64,000 nt of DNA from Betaproteobacteria bacterium (GCA_020621865.1 JAHRYW010000001.1:391577-455576), one strand, 5' to 3'; positions 37,075 to 45,885 are shown, counted from the stretch's first letter. Numbers and translations are program-made. Notes: generated by a model not told the origin, from the sequence alone.

Positions 37075-38367
37075 CTAGACAAAACGCGCGACGAACGAAT
37101 TGGTGTACCTGGCCGGCAAATCGACCCAGACGCGGTGTCCGCTGCCGGGGGCGACGCTGATCGTCTCGCCGGCCTGGTTTTCCATGCGCATCAGTGTCGA
37201 GACGTGGTTGCCCGAGGGGTGCACGCATTCCAATTTGTCGCCGACCGAAAAGCGGTTCTTGACGACGATTTCCATCAGGCCGCGAGCCTCGTCGAACCCT
37301 ATCGCATCGCCGACATAGAGGCTGCGGTCCGATTCCGAGTGGCCGCGCAGGTAGTTCTGGTAGTCCGCGTCGTGGTGGCGCTGGTAGAAGCCGTCGGTAT
37401 AGCCGCGATTGGCCAGGCCTTCCAGTTCGCGCAGCAGGGCCGGGTCGAGCGGTTTGCCGGCGACGGCGTCGTCGATTGCCTGGCGATACGACTGGGTGGT
37501 CCGGGCGACGTAGTAGGGGCTCTTGGTGCGGCCTTCGATCTTCAGCGAATCGACGCCGATCTCGACCAGGCGGTGGACATGCTCGATGGCGCGCAGGTCT
37601 TTCGAGTTCAGGATGTAGGTGCCGTGCTCGTCTTCCTCGATCGGCATCAGTTCGCCCGGGCGCTGTTTTTCCTCGATGACGATCTCAATATCGTTTTTGG
37701 CCAAAATTTCCGGCTGACCGTAGGATTTATCCGATTCCTGGCCGCTGGTGCCGACTTTGTAGTCCCAGCGGCAGGAATTGGTGCACGTGCCCTGGTTCGG
37801 ATCGCGGTGATTGAAGTAGCCGGAAAGCAGGCAGCGGCCGGAATAGGCGATGCACAGCGCGCCATGGACGAAGACTTCGAGCTCGATGTCCGGGCATTGC
37901 TGGCGGATTTCGGCGACCTCGTCGAGCGACAGTTCGCGCGACAGAATGACGCGCTCGACGCCCATTTTTTTCCAGAAGCGGACCGCCGCCCAATTCACCG
38001 TGTTGGCCTGCACCGACAGGTGGACGACCTGTTCCGGCCAGGTTTCGCGCACCATGTCGATCAGTCCCGGGTCGGACATGATCAGCGCGTCGGGCTTCAG
38101 GGCGATGACCGGCGCCATGTCGTCCAGGTAGGTGGCCAGCTTGGCGTTGTGCGGGAAGATGTTGCTGACGACGAAAAACTGCTTGCCGCCGGCGTGCGCC
38201 TCGTCGATGCCTTCCTTCAGCGCGGCGATGGTGCCGAACTCGTTGTTGCGCACGCGCAGGCTGTAGCGCGGCTGGCCGGCGTAGATCGCATCGGCGCCGA
38301 AGGCGAAGGCTGTCCGCATCATCTCGAGCGAACCGGCCGGGGCGAGGAGTTCGGGCGCCTTGCGCAT
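37075..38367 (-). CDS. trhP: U32-family tRNA hydroxylation protein TrhP (YegQ)
   Basis: A 430-residue protein of peptidase family U32. Members named TrhP/YegQ work in prephenate-dependent hydroxylation of tRNA wobble uridine. Motifs: ELLAPAGSLEMMRTAFAFGADAIYAG, ELEVFVHGALCIAYSGRCLLS, NRDPNQGTCTNSCRW-type cysteines (GTCTNSCRWDY), and LKIEGRTKSPYYVA. The start at 38367 matches the family; the frame stays open far upstream antisense to rng, which is a shadow. A dispersed-motif copy (37716-37724) encodes SYGQPEILAKN. It is divergent from rng, 36 bases apart. Confidence 0.92.
   Translation of the reverse strand: MRKAPELLAPAGSLEMMRTAFAFGADAIYAGQPRYSLRVRNNEFGTIAALKEGIDEAHAGGKQFFVVSNIFPHNAKLATYLDDMAPVIALKPDALIMSDPGLIDMVRETWPEQVVHLSVQANTVNWAAVRFWKKMGVERVILSRELSLDEVAEIRQQCPDIELEVFVHGALCIAYSGRCLLSGYFNHRDPNQGTCTNSCRWDYKVGTSGQESDKSYGQPEILAKNDIEIVIEEKQRPGELMPIEEDEHGTYILNSKDLRAIEHVHRLVEIGVDSLKIEGRTKSPYYVARTTQSYRQAIDDAVAGKPLDPALLRELEGLANRGYTDGFYQRHHDADYQNYLRGHSESDRSLYVGDAIGFDEARGLMEIVVKNRFSVGDKLECVHPSGNHVSTLMRMENQAGETISVAPGSGHRVWVDLPARYTNSFVARFV
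37681..37724 (-). repeat. Dispersed motif copy 7 (in trhP)
   Basis: Minus-strand core CCTACGGTC at 37724-37716, one base off, followed by AGCCGGAAATTTTGGCC and AAAAACGATATT. Close to copy 3 over its whole length; encodes SYGQPEILAKN. Confidence 0.7.
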
Positions 38368-38403
38368 AGTAGAATCCGGAAAAAACCGCGAATTGTAGAG
38401 CGT

Positions 38404-39855
38404 ATGACCGAAGAAATCCTGATCAATTTCACGCCGCAGGAGACCCGCGTTGCCGTCATGCAACAGGGCGTCGCCCAGGAGCTGCATATCGAGCGCACGG
38501 CGAGCCGCGGGCTGGTCGGCAATGTGTACCTCGGTCGCGTCTGCCGCATCCTGCCCGGCATGCAATCCGCGTTCGTCGAGGTCGGCCTCGACCGCACCGC
38601 CTTCCTGCACGTCGCCGATATCTGGCAGCCGCGCGAAACGGCCACCGAGCGGCCGATCGAGAAAATCCTGCACGAAGGCCAGAGCATCGTCGTCCAGGTC
38701 GTCAAGGATCCGATCGGCACCAAGGGCGCCCGGCTGTCGACACAGATTTCCATCGCCGGCCGCATGTTGGTCTATCTGCCGCAGGAAAAGCACATCGGGA
38801 TTTCGCAGCGCATTGAATCCGAGGCTGAACGCGAGGTGCTGCGCGAAAAGATCACCCGGCTGGTGCCGGGGGAAGAAACGGGTGGCTTCATCGTCCGGAC
38901 CATGGCCGAGAATGCCAGCGACGACGAGTTCGCGACCGACATCGCCTACCTGCGCAAGACCTGGGCCGATATCCGCGACAAGGCCCGGACCTCCGGCCCG
39001 CCGACCATGCTTTACCAGGAGCTGTCGCTCGGCCAGCGCGTTCTGCGCGACTTCGTCAATCCGGGGACGACGCGCATCGTCATCGACTCCCGGGAAAACT
39101 TCGTCAAACTGAACGGCTTCGCCGAGGAATACACGCCGGCCGTCCTGCCGCTGCTCGAGCACTACACCGGCCAGCGTCCACTGTTCGACCTGCACGGCGT
39201 TGAGGATGAAATCCAGAAGGCCCTGGCCCGCCGCGTCGACCTCAAATCCGGCGGCTACCTGATCATCGACCAGACCGAGGCGATGACGACCATCGACGTC
39301 AACACCGGCGGTTTCGTCGGCGTGCGCAATTTCGACGACACCATCTTCAAGACCAATCTCGAAGCCGCCGTTACCATCGCCCGCCAGCTGCGTCTGCGCA
39401 ATCTCGGCGGCATCATCATCGTCGACTTCATCGACATGGAAAACGAGGAGCACAAGAAGGCCGTGCTCGACGAATTCAACAAGGCCCTGGCTGGCGACCA
39501 CACGCGCCTGACGGTCAATGGCTTCACCGCGCTCGGCCTGGTCGAAATGACCCGCAAGCGGACCCGCGAATCGCTGGCCCACGTGCTGTGCATGCCCTGT
39601 CCGACCTGCGGCGGACGCGGCGAAGTCAAGACGGCGCGCACCGTGGCCTACGAGATCCTCCGCGAACTGCTGCGCGAGGCACGCCAGTTCAATGCCCGCG
39701 AATACCGCATCCTGGCCGGCCCCGACGTCGTCGACCTCTTCCTCGACGAAGAGTCGCAGGCGCTGGCCATGCTCTCCGACTTCATCGGCAAATCGGTTTC
39801 CCTGCAGTCCGAACCAAGCTATTCCCCCGAGCAGTACGACATTGTTTTGATGTAG
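38404..39855 (+). CDS. rng: Ribonuclease G
   Basis: A 483-residue endoribonuclease for 16S rRNA 5'-end maturation and mRNA decay. The N-terminal S1 domain contains GNVYLGRVCRILPGMQSAFVEVG. The catalytic Asp residues sit in TIDVNTGGFVG and IIIVDFIDM, and the Zn-link is CPTCGGRG. There is no RNase E-like C-terminal scaffold. The stop lies 11 bases before an inverted repeat and about 170 before the integrase, so the mobile element begins just behind this gene. Confidence 0.95.
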   Translation: MTEEILINFTPQETRVAVMQQGVAQELHIERTASRGLVGNVYLGRVCRILPGMQSAFVEVGLDRTAFLHVADIWQPRETATERPIEKILHEGQSIVVQVVKDPIGTKGARLSTQISIAGRMLVYLPQEKHIGISQRIESEAEREVLREKITRLVPGEETGGFIVRTMAENASDDEFATDIAYLRKTWADIRDKARTSGPPTMLYQELSLGQRVLRDFVNPGTTRIVIDSRENFVKLNGFAEEYTPAVLPLLEHYTGQRPLFDLHGVEDEIQKALARRVDLKSGGYLIIDQTEAMTTIDVNTGGFVGVRNFDDTIFKTNLEAAVTIARQLRLRNLGGIIIVDFIDMENEEHKKAVLDEFNKALAGDHTRLTVNGFTALGLVEMTRKRTRESLAHVLCMPCPTCGGRGEVKTARTVAYEILRELLREARQFNAREYRILAGPDVVDLFLDEESQALAMLSDFIGKSVSLQSEPSYSPEQYDIVLM

Positions 39856-39865
39856 CGTAATTTGA

Positions 39866-39888
39866 GTTCATCTGCGTATACGATGAAC
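39866..39888. repeat. Inverted repeat just after rng
   Basis: Arms GTTCATC and GATGAAC surround the palindromic centre CGTATACG. It could be an rng transcript hairpin (no T-run follows) or an integrase core site at the element boundary. Not resolved. Confidence 0.5.
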
Positions 39889-39973
39889 CCTTGATATGCA
39901 CAATTTTCAATGGTTTTGCCTGTGTCGTGTTAATTGCCGTTGATCTCCGTATAATCGAAATAGCCCTTTCATT

Positions 39974-40012
39974 GGTAGCTAGATGGGTAGCTAGACTGGC
40001 TAGCTACCCATC
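39974..40012. repeat. Triple GGTAGCTAG repeat with a 13-bp perfect inverted repeat
   Basis: GGTAGCTAGA occurs at 39974-39983 and 39986-39995, and CTAGCTACC inverted at 40000-40008. GATGGGTAGCTAG (39982-39994) and CTAGCTACCCATC (40000-40012) form a perfect hairpin with a five-base loop. It ends 12 bases before the integrase GTG, where it could act as an integrase arm site or as a hairpin limiting integrase translation. A TATAAT lies at 39950-39955. Confidence 0.75.
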
Positions 40013-40024
40013 GCATTTCGGAGT

Positions 40025-41245
40025 GTGACGACGGTGGCCAAAATCCAATCCAACTTACTGACTGATATCCAGTTGCGGAAATGGATTCGTGCAGGTTTGC
40101 CAGTGGCGAAGTCGGATGGCGCGGGTCTCACGTTTACGCTGTCCGCAGCCGGTGCGGCAACATGGGTTTTGCGCTACCAACACGGAGGTCGTCGACAAGA
40201 GGTGACTCTTGGTCGCTATCCAGATGTGTCGTTGGCTGCTGCCCGCTTGAATGCAACCAAAAAGCGTTTGGCCCTTCTTGATGGGGTAAATCCAGCGGAC
40301 GAGGTACGAAAAACCAAAGCTCACAAAGATTGGACGGTTCGTGAACTGATTAAGGACTATCGGGAGTTAGTGCTTACGAATCTTGCTGATAGTACTCAAC
40401 GTAGCTACGGTAGAAATCTAAAACGGATCGAAAATGGCATGGGCGCCATGTCCGTTCAATCGGTAGGCCCTGCTGATGTTGTTGCTCAGATTGAGCGTGT
40501 CAAAACAGGTTGGGTGGAGCTTTTTACTCTTTGGTGTGTCCTTCTCGGTATTTTCAAGCATGCGACAGGTAAGAAGCTGATCTTTGCCAGTCCATGTGCG
40601 GGTATCCAGCTTGAGGCGATCATTGGCAAACGGCCAGAAGTTAAGAGGCGGCTGATGCTGAGTGTGGACGAGTTGGCCGTGCTGCTGAATGCACACATGA
40701 AACCGGACAATCTCCTGTCCGTGAAAATTTTGCTGGCAACAGGAGTTCGAATTTCAGAATTGTTTACAGCCTTGAGAGAGAACGTATTTATTACGGAAGC
40801 TCGTTGGCACATACCGCAGAGTAAGACGGGGCCGGCTATGGATATTCCCTTGGCCCCGTGTGTTGTCGATTGGTTTAAGGAACTGTTTCTGCTGGCCGGG
40901 AACTCGGTGTATGTCTTGCCCGCTCGCCTACGGACTCGGATTGAGCGATACGATGGAGATGCGCACGTATCGAAGGATGCAATTCGTGAGGCTATTGATT
41001 ATTGGATTGAGAACCATACCCCAGCGATCCGTCGATTTACCCCGCATGATCTGCGCAGCACAATGAAAAGCCACATGCGAAAACTTGGCGTTAGCCGTGA
41101 TATTTCGGAGATGTGTTTGAATCACAAGTTATCAGGTGTTGAAGGTATCTATGACCAGCACTCATATTACGAAGAGCGCCGTGCTGCCCTGACGGTTTGG
41201 TCTGAATTTCTAACGGATTGTCAGCTCAAAAAAGCAGCAGCATAG
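40025..41245 (+). CDS. Tyrosine integrase, arm-binding (DUF4102/P4) type
   Basis: A 406-residue site-specific recombinase. The N-terminal arm-binding domain reads LTFTLSAAGAATWVLRYQHGGRRQEVTLGRYPDVSLAAAR (in parts), as in P4-like integrases. The core-binding SAM-like domain and catalytic domain follow: Arg in ATGVRISEL, His/Arg in FTPHDLRSTMKSHM, His in LNHKLSG, and Tyr in IYDQHSYYEERR. The full catalytic set appears intact. GTG start, no strong ribosome site. The gene is visibly less GC-rich than rng, a sign of transfer. It probably drives integration of the element that begins here. Confidence 0.95.
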   Translation: MTTVAKIQSNLLTDIQLRKWIRAGLPVAKSDGAGLTFTLSAAGAATWVLRYQHGGRRQEVTLGRYPDVSLAAARLNATKKRLALLDGVNPADEVRKTKAHKDWTVRELIKDYRELVLTNLADSTQRSYGRNLKRIENGMGAMSVQSVGPADVVAQIERVKTGWVELFTLWCVLLGIFKHATGKKLIFASPCAGIQLEAIIGKRPEVKRRLMLSVDELAVLLNAHMKPDNLLSVKILLATGVRISELFTALRENVFITEARWHIPQSKTGPAMDIPLAPCVVDWFKELFLLAGNSVYVLPARLRTRIERYDGDAHVSKDAIREAIDYWIENHTPAIRRFTPHDLRSTMKSHMRKLGVSRDISEMCLNHKLSGVEGIYDQHSYYEERRAALTVWSEFLTDCQLKKAAA

Positions 41246-41307
41246 CGCTAGAAGATTCTTGAGGAATATTTTGCGAGCATCGGAGTAACTATTTTCTAGG
41301 ATTCGCA

Positions 41308-42156
41308 ATGAAAAACTCCATCAATTCTGTACCTGATGATTTTGATATCTCAATCTATGACGCATGTGCATCATGGGATTTGAAAGATTGGGTTGCAGAA
41401 CTCTCTGCGCGTTCGTTCATGAGCTATGTTTTCGCTAAAGAACGGGAAGGGCGGCTAACTGACGAACTGCGGAGCAGCTATGTTGAACAAGCAGAGCTGT
41501 TACTGCAGATGCCATTGCGGAGTCTTCGCCCTCTATCCGATATTTACCTGTCACCTCTCATGGATCAGTCGGCAGAGGAGTTTTTTAGAGGCCATCGTGT
41601 TCTTTCTGACCCCCGCTATCGGGCTTGGGTTCAACGTATGGAAGATACCGAAAAATATGGTGATCTTGTTGAGGACGGCGATCTGGAATTTGACGAAGAT
41701 ATTTGCCGTAATGTCCACGAGTACCTTTCAAGTCCTGCGTGGAAAGTTCATCGCGATTCACTCGGTCAGGTTAAGAGGTTTTTCATTGGTGTCGATTTAA
41801 ATGCATCAGATGACTATCTAGTGAAGCAATTCCGTTCTTGGATAGCTAAAACTCGTGCAGAGGCCAATATTGAACCTAAACAGTGGTTGTTTAGCGATAA
41901 AAGATTCGAAAAGTGGCACAAAGAACGTTTGCTGCCCTACTTAGATTTGACTTTCTGGGCGATCATCAATCGAAAAAAAATCAAACCTGCAGATATGGAA
42001 GAAAGTTTTTTCGAGGGCAGGTATTTTGGTGTTCCTGGTGAGCATGTAACCAAAAAGGTAGCCAAAGAGGCCGTAAAACTCATAAGTGATGAGACTCTCT
42101 ATGCATTAAATGTCGAATTGCGTACTTATGGGTGCGGAATGCCCGAAAAGTCGTAG
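41308..42156 (+). CDS. DUF6387-like integrase-associated protein
   Basis: A 282-residue protein. The C-terminal half resembles DUF6387: VDLNASDDYLVKQFRSWIAKTRAE, then FEKWHKERLLPYLDLTFWAI. The N-terminal part (DLKDWVAELSARSFM) also fits. It lies 62 bases after the integrase on the same strand and shares its low GC, so they form one module. No catalytic motif is visible and the function is unknown. The family name is from memory of the pattern. Confidence 0.75.
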   Translation: MKNSINSVPDDFDISIYDACASWDLKDWVAELSARSFMSYVFAKEREGRLTDELRSSYVEQAELLLQMPLRSLRPLSDIYLSPLMDQSAEEFFRGHRVLSDPRYRAWVQRMEDTEKYGDLVEDGDLEFDEDICRNVHEYLSSPAWKVHRDSLGQVKRFFIGVDLNASDDYLVKQFRSWIAKTRAEANIEPKQWLFSDKRFEKWHKERLLPYLDLTFWAIINRKKIKPADMEESFFEGRYFGVPGEHVTKKVAKEAVKLISDETLYALNVELRTYGCGMPEKS

Positions 42157-42341
42157 TTTCTAGATTTTTTCAATCACATATCACTTTATTGAGAAGGTGA
42201 TTGTCTGCCCAAAAACATGGCAGATTGGCCAGAATCAAGCATCTGGCCCTGTACCTAACTCCTCATTACGTTCAAATCAGCGAGTACCAGAAATGGTGTT
42301 CGCTGATTTCGTTCGTCCTTTCCATCTACAGGAGTCAGACA

Positions 42342-42689
42342 ATGAACATTCAATGCCCAAACTGTCACTCTGCACGTATTAATACCCGCAATCGTGCCCG
42401 CAAGGCCGCCGGTCTCATCGGCACGGTTGGCGGCTGTGTCGGTGGTGCCACCGGTAGCCTGTCCGGTATCGAAATCGGCATGACTGTCGGAATCGTCGCC
42501 GGTCCGCCTGGCATGGTCTTCGGTGGTGTCCTCGGTGCGCTTTTCGGCGCCGTAGTTGGCGGTACTGCCGGCGGCCTGTCCGGTGCCCGATTGGGCGAAC
42601 TCGTCGACCGTCGCATCCTCGATAACTACCGCTGCCTTGCCTGCGGCCACTGCTTTAGTCTCACTGCACCCGAGCCGACCACCTACTGA
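42342..42689 (+). CDS. Zinc-ribbon protein with glycine-zipper membrane segments
   Basis: A 115-residue protein from the ATG at 42342, which has AGGAG upstream. A CPNC pair opens the protein (MNIQCPNCHSARINTR) and CLACGHCF closes it, so the two ends can form one zinc ribbon. Between them lies a glycine-rich hydrophobic stretch (about 23-88) with GXXXG repeats (GGVLGALFGAVVGGTAGG) like the glycine zippers of membrane-active proteins. It starts the DUF932-YqaJ block. Function unknown. Confidence 0.8.
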   Translation: MNIQCPNCHSARINTRNRARKAAGLIGTVGGCVGGATGSLSGIEIGMTVGIVAGPPGMVFGGVLGALFGAVVGGTAGGLSGARLGELVDRRILDNYRCLACGHCFSLTAPEPTTY

Positions 42690-42706
42690 TCGGCTTGTTT
42701 CATCTC

Positions 42707-42727
42707 TGCCGTCTGCAAAGGACGGCA
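42707..42727 (+). repeat. Hairpin between zinc-ribbon gene and DUF932 gene
   Basis: TGCCGTC and GACGGCA arms (42707-42713, 42721-42727) with a seven-base loop and no T-run. A (CT)n tract follows at about 42740-42757. The 142-base gap otherwise holds only the DUF932 ribosome site AAGGAAA. Confidence 0.6.
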
Positions 42728-42831
42728 TCGCAGTTCTCGTCTCTCTCTCTCTCTCATTGATTCATCGCCTCCCGTCTCTGCCGTTCACACGGCGGAGCGG
42801 CTGCGCCTATTCATTCCCGAAAGGAAATCTC

Positions 42832-43800
42832 ATGGCACACCTCGTTCAACAAATGGCCTATGTCGGCGCCGAACCCTGGCATGGCCTCGGCAATCGTCTT
42901 CCAGCCAAACAACCCATCGAAGTCTGGGCCAAATCCGCAGGCATGGACTGGACCATCCAGGAATCCCCGGTCCGCTTCATGGCTGACAGCATCGGCAGTC
43001 TGGGTAGCATCCATTCCTTCGAAGAGCAGAAAGTCCTCTATCGCTCGGATACCAAGGAAGCCCTGTCTGTTGTCTCGCAGCGCTATCAGGTTGTTCAACC
43101 CAAAGAAGTTCTCGAGTTCTATCGCGATCTCACTGACGTTTCCGGCTACCAGTTGGAGACGGCTGGTGTATTGAAAGGTGGCAAGAAGTTCTGGGCATTG
43201 GCTAAGACCGGTCAATCGACTGCCTTGAAGGGCAATGATCAGGTCAATGGCTATTTGTTGTTGGCCACCTCGTGTGACGGAACACTCGCCACCACGGCAA
43301 CCCCGACGACCGTCCGCGTCGTCTGCAACAACACCCTGACCATTGCCGTGAATGGTGCCAGTCAGGCGATCAAGGTGCCGCACAATACTCGCTTCGATCC
43401 GCAAGCCGTCAAACAGCAACTTGGGATTGCTATTTCCCAGTATGACGCTTTTATGTACCGCATGAAGACACTGGCCGAGCGCAAAGTGAAATCGCACGAA
43501 GCGATGAACTACTTCCTGCGTGTGATGTGCGATGTCCAGCCCGGCACCATCGATCCGGCAGGTCTCGCCAACGAACGCGCCTTGAAGCGGGTACAAGCCC
43601 TCTACGACGGCCAGGGTAAAGGTGCCGAACTGGAAGCGGCCAAAGGCACCGCCTGGGGCCTGCTCAATGCCGTCACCGAGTACGTCGACCACGAACGCCG
43701 TGCCCGCAGCACGGAGTACCGCATGGATTCCGCGTGGTTTGGTCAGGGTGCCGTCATTAAGCAAAGGGCGTTGGATACTGCACTGCAGCTCGTTGCCTGA
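42832..43800 (+). CDS. DUF932 (TIGR03299-type) phage/plasmid-like protein
   Basis: A 322-residue protein of the DUF932 family, common on plasmids, integrative elements and phages beside recombination genes. Typical stretches: YVGAEPWHGLGNRLP, VLYRSDTKEALSVVSQRYQVVQPKEVLEFY (in part), TTPTTVRVVCNNTL-like (ATPTTVRVVCNNTLTIA). AAGGAAATCTC precedes the ATG. The biochemical role is not established; its neighbours suggest single-strand or recombination-linked work. Confidence 0.88.
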   Translation: MAHLVQQMAYVGAEPWHGLGNRLPAKQPIEVWAKSAGMDWTIQESPVRFMADSIGSLGSIHSFEEQKVLYRSDTKEALSVVSQRYQVVQPKEVLEFYRDLTDVSGYQLETAGVLKGGKKFWALAKTGQSTALKGNDQVNGYLLLATSCDGTLATTATPTTVRVVCNNTLTIAVNGASQAIKVPHNTRFDPQAVKQQLGIAISQYDAFMYRMKTLAERKVKSHEAMNYFLRVMCDVQPGTIDPAGLANERALKRVQALYDGQGKGAELEAAKGTAWGLLNAVTEYVDHERRARSTEYRMDSAWFGQGAVIKQRALDTALQLVA

Positions 43801-43827
43801 ATCACCGTTTCACCATTCATCCCTCGC

Positions 43828-43870
43828 AAATGCCCAGTCAGCTTTTCGCTGACCGGGCATTTTGCATTTT
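43828..43870 (+). terminator. Hairpin with T-rich tail after the DUF932 gene
   Basis: Arms 43828-43842 and 43848-43862 pair over 15 positions with one mismatch (AAATGCCCAGTCAGC), followed by TTGCATTTT. The YqaJ ribosome site lies directly behind, so it may attenuate rather than end transcription. Confidence 0.6.
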
Positions 43871-43885
43871 GGAAGGAGTAGAAGC

Positions 43886-44893
43886 ATGCAACCACAAGCC
43901 TTACCCAATGCCAGTCCGATCAAGAGTCGTCCGGCACTCAAGCTGGTCAAGACCAAGGAGCTGCCACGTGAAGACTGGCTGGCCGTTCGCAAACAAGGCA
44001 TTGGCAGTTCGGATGCCGCTACCGCTGTGGGTCTTAATCCCTATAAGAGCCAGCTCGAACTGTGGCTGGAGAAAACCGGCCGTGATGGCAACCTGCCCAA
44101 GGCAGATCCCCAAGATGAAGAGAGTCCGATGTTTTGGGGGAACATCCTTGAGCCAATCGTCGCAGCGCACTACACCAAACGCACCGGCAATCGGGTGCGG
44201 CGCATCAATGCCGTCCTGCAGCATCCCGATCCCAGCCTGCCCTGGATGCTGGCCAACATTGACCGCGAAGTCACCGGTTCCAGCGAGGTACAAATCCTCG
44301 AATGCAAGACCGCCGGTATCAACGGTGTAAAGCTCTGGAAGGACGGCGTACCTGAATACGTTCAACTCCAGGTCATGCACCAGCTGGCCGTCACCGGCAA
44401 GCAAGCCGCCGATGTGGCCGTATTGCTTGGTGGACAACACCTCGAAATCCATCGGGTCGAACGCGATGAGCGTTTGATTACCCGATTGATCGAACTCGAA
44501 CGGCACTTCTGGCACTACGTCGAGAGCGATACGCCGCCACCGGCCGATGGCAGTGAATCGGCTGACTTGGCGCTACGTTGCCTCTATCCGGCAGACGATG
44601 GCCAGACCCTCGATTTCACAGAGGAGCGCAACCTGTCGGCCACCTTCGCCGATTGGCTGTCGGTTCGGCAAAGCATCGCCGAGGCCGAGAAGCTGGAGGC
44701 GCAACTCAAGCAAAGCCTGCAGCAAGCCATGGGCAGTGCCACGAGAGCGAACTTCGAAACCGGCAGCGTCACCTGGAAGAAAGCCAAGGATAGCGTGGTG
44801 CTCGATGTCACGGGCCTCCTCAAGGATCACCCCGAATTCCAGCAGCAGTACGCCATGAGCAAACCGGGTAGTCGGCGCTTCCTAGTCGCCTGA
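43886..44893 (+). CDS. YqaJ-type viral recombinase (exonuclease)
   Basis: A 335-residue lambda-exonuclease-fold nuclease. Landmarks: WLAVRKQGIGSSDAATAVGLNPYKS, then a metal-binding Asp in WMLANIDREV and the Glu-x-Lys of QILECKTAG, followed by VQLQVMHQLAVTG. The ATG at 43886 has GGAAGGA upstream. It should resect DNA ends for annealing-type recombination. The C-terminal part is coiled coil and may bind its partner. A single-strand annealing protein is not obvious next to it. Confidence 0.9.
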   Translation: MQPQALPNASPIKSRPALKLVKTKELPREDWLAVRKQGIGSSDAATAVGLNPYKSQLELWLEKTGRDGNLPKADPQDEESPMFWGNILEPIVAAHYTKRTGNRVRRINAVLQHPDPSLPWMLANIDREVTGSSEVQILECKTAGINGVKLWKDGVPEYVQLQVMHQLAVTGKQAADVAVLLGGQHLEIHRVERDERLITRLIELERHFWHYVESDTPPPADGSESADLALRCLYPADDGQTLDFTEERNLSATFADWLSVRQSIAEAEKLEAQLKQSLQQAMGSATRANFETGSVTWKKAKDSVVLDVTGLLKDHPEFQQQYAMSKPGSRRFLVA

Positions 44894-44933
44894 ACCACAC
44901 AAGCCACTTAATCAACGCAATCAGCCTTCCCGA

Positions 44934-44970
44934 CCTGCCACCCCAGCGGTGCAGGCGGAAGGCATTTTTT
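44934..44970 (+). terminator. Intrinsic terminator between YqaJ and Gp3-like genes
   Basis: GCCTTCC (44934-44940) pairs with GGAAGGC (44957-44963), with inner CCTGC/GCAGG pairing, followed by ATTTTTT. The next gene's AGGAG begins three bases later (44973), so the downstream gene would be expressed only by read-through or its own promoter. Confidence 0.82.
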
Positions 44971-44985
44971 ACAGGAGTCACCGAT

Positions 44986-45885
44986 ATGTTGAAAGGTCTC
45001 GCCATTACACCGCCCGTACTGGGACGAATCTCCATCGGCAAAGTGGTGGAGAAGAACGGCAAACGTCTGCCAGAGAAGGACGATCAATTCACTATCACCA
45101 GCCAGGTTCAGAAGAAGGATGGCTGGTTGCCGCACCCGCTGGATGAAAACCTGCGCAAGGAACAGGGCGGCAAGATTCGCAATATTCCGATCCGCTTGTT
45201 GTTCAACGATCCCTATCTCAACTTCCGGGCCGAGTACAGCTTGTTTGATCGGACGACGGGGCGGCCACTCTGTGTCGGCGATGGACAGAACTGCAAGCGC
45301 CAGACGGAAGAGGGCATCAGGTCGTTTCCATGCTCGTCACCGGATGCTTGTCCGCTGGCAAAGGGCGGTTGTAAACCCTACGGACGCTTGAATGTGGTGC
45401 TGGGAGACGATGACTCGCTGGGGACCTTCATCTTCCGGACGACCGGGTTCAACAGTATTCGGACGCTGAGTGCACGGCTGCAATATTTCCAGGCAATCTC
45501 GGGAAACAAGCTTTCCTGCTTGGCGCTGGAACTGCGCTTGCGTGGGAAATCGACGCGGCAGAGCTTGGGGACACCGATCTACTACGTGGATATCACGCCG
45601 CAGACAGGGTTGTCGACGGAAGAAATGCTGGGGCAGGCCAAGCAACTAGATGAAGCACGCCGGCTGGCTGGGTTTGATCAGGAAGCCTTGGATCAAGTAG
45701 CCAAGCTGGGTCTGGGAAATGGGGCGTTTGAAGAGGGAGAGGAAGACGGAGGCGCAGTAGTGGAGGAGTTCTTCTCTTCTACTCCGGATGCCGATCCTTC
45801 GGCAGCTTCTACAATTCCAGATACGCCAATGAACAAGACGCTGGGGCAGAAACTAGAGGCTAAGGCTCTGGCGGTGTTGGGATAG
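44986..45885 (+). CDS. Gp3-like recombination-directionality-type protein
   Basis: A 299-residue protein often annotated as hydrolase or metal-binding protein on integrative elements. The core IRNIPIRLLFNDPYLNFRAEY is followed by CVGDGQNCKR, FPCSSPDACPLAKGGCKPYGRL (four Cys, possible metal site) and GTFIFRTTGFNSIRTL. This pattern matches the gp3-like family (PF18897), named after a phage recombination directionality factor. A role in excision of the element is inferred. The 3' end overlaps the convergent XRE gene by 26 bases. Confidence 0.75.
   Translation: MLKGLAITPPVLGRISIGKVVEKNGKRLPEKDDQFTITSQVQKKDGWLPHPLDENLRKEQGGKIRNIPIRLLFNDPYLNFRAEYSLFDRTTGRPLCVGDGQNCKRQTEEGIRSFPCSSPDACPLAKGGCKPYGRLNVVLGDDDSLGTFIFRTTGFNSIRTLSARLQYFQAISGNKLSCLALELRLRGKSTRQSLGTPIYYVDITPQTGLSTEEMLGQAKQLDEARRLAGFDQEALDQVAKLGLGNGAFEEGEEDGGAVVEEFFSSTPDADPSAASTIPDTPMNKTLGQKLEAKALAVLG

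Noticed and set aside
37075-39582. One 835-codon open frame on the minus strand covering trhP and most of rng
   Set aside because: Upstream of 38367 it is antisense to rng, which has full RNase G motifs. The U32 family starts at MRKAPELLAPAG.
40404-40426. GCTACGGTAGAAATCTAAAA in the integrase gene as a dispersed-motif copy
   Set aside because: The core differs at the last base that all true copies share (A instead of C), and the gene is AT-rich, so the following A/T is uninformative.
42740-42757. CT dinucleotide tract as a phase-variation repeat
   Set aside because: It lies between genes, is short, and does not sit in a coding frame or between promoter boxes.
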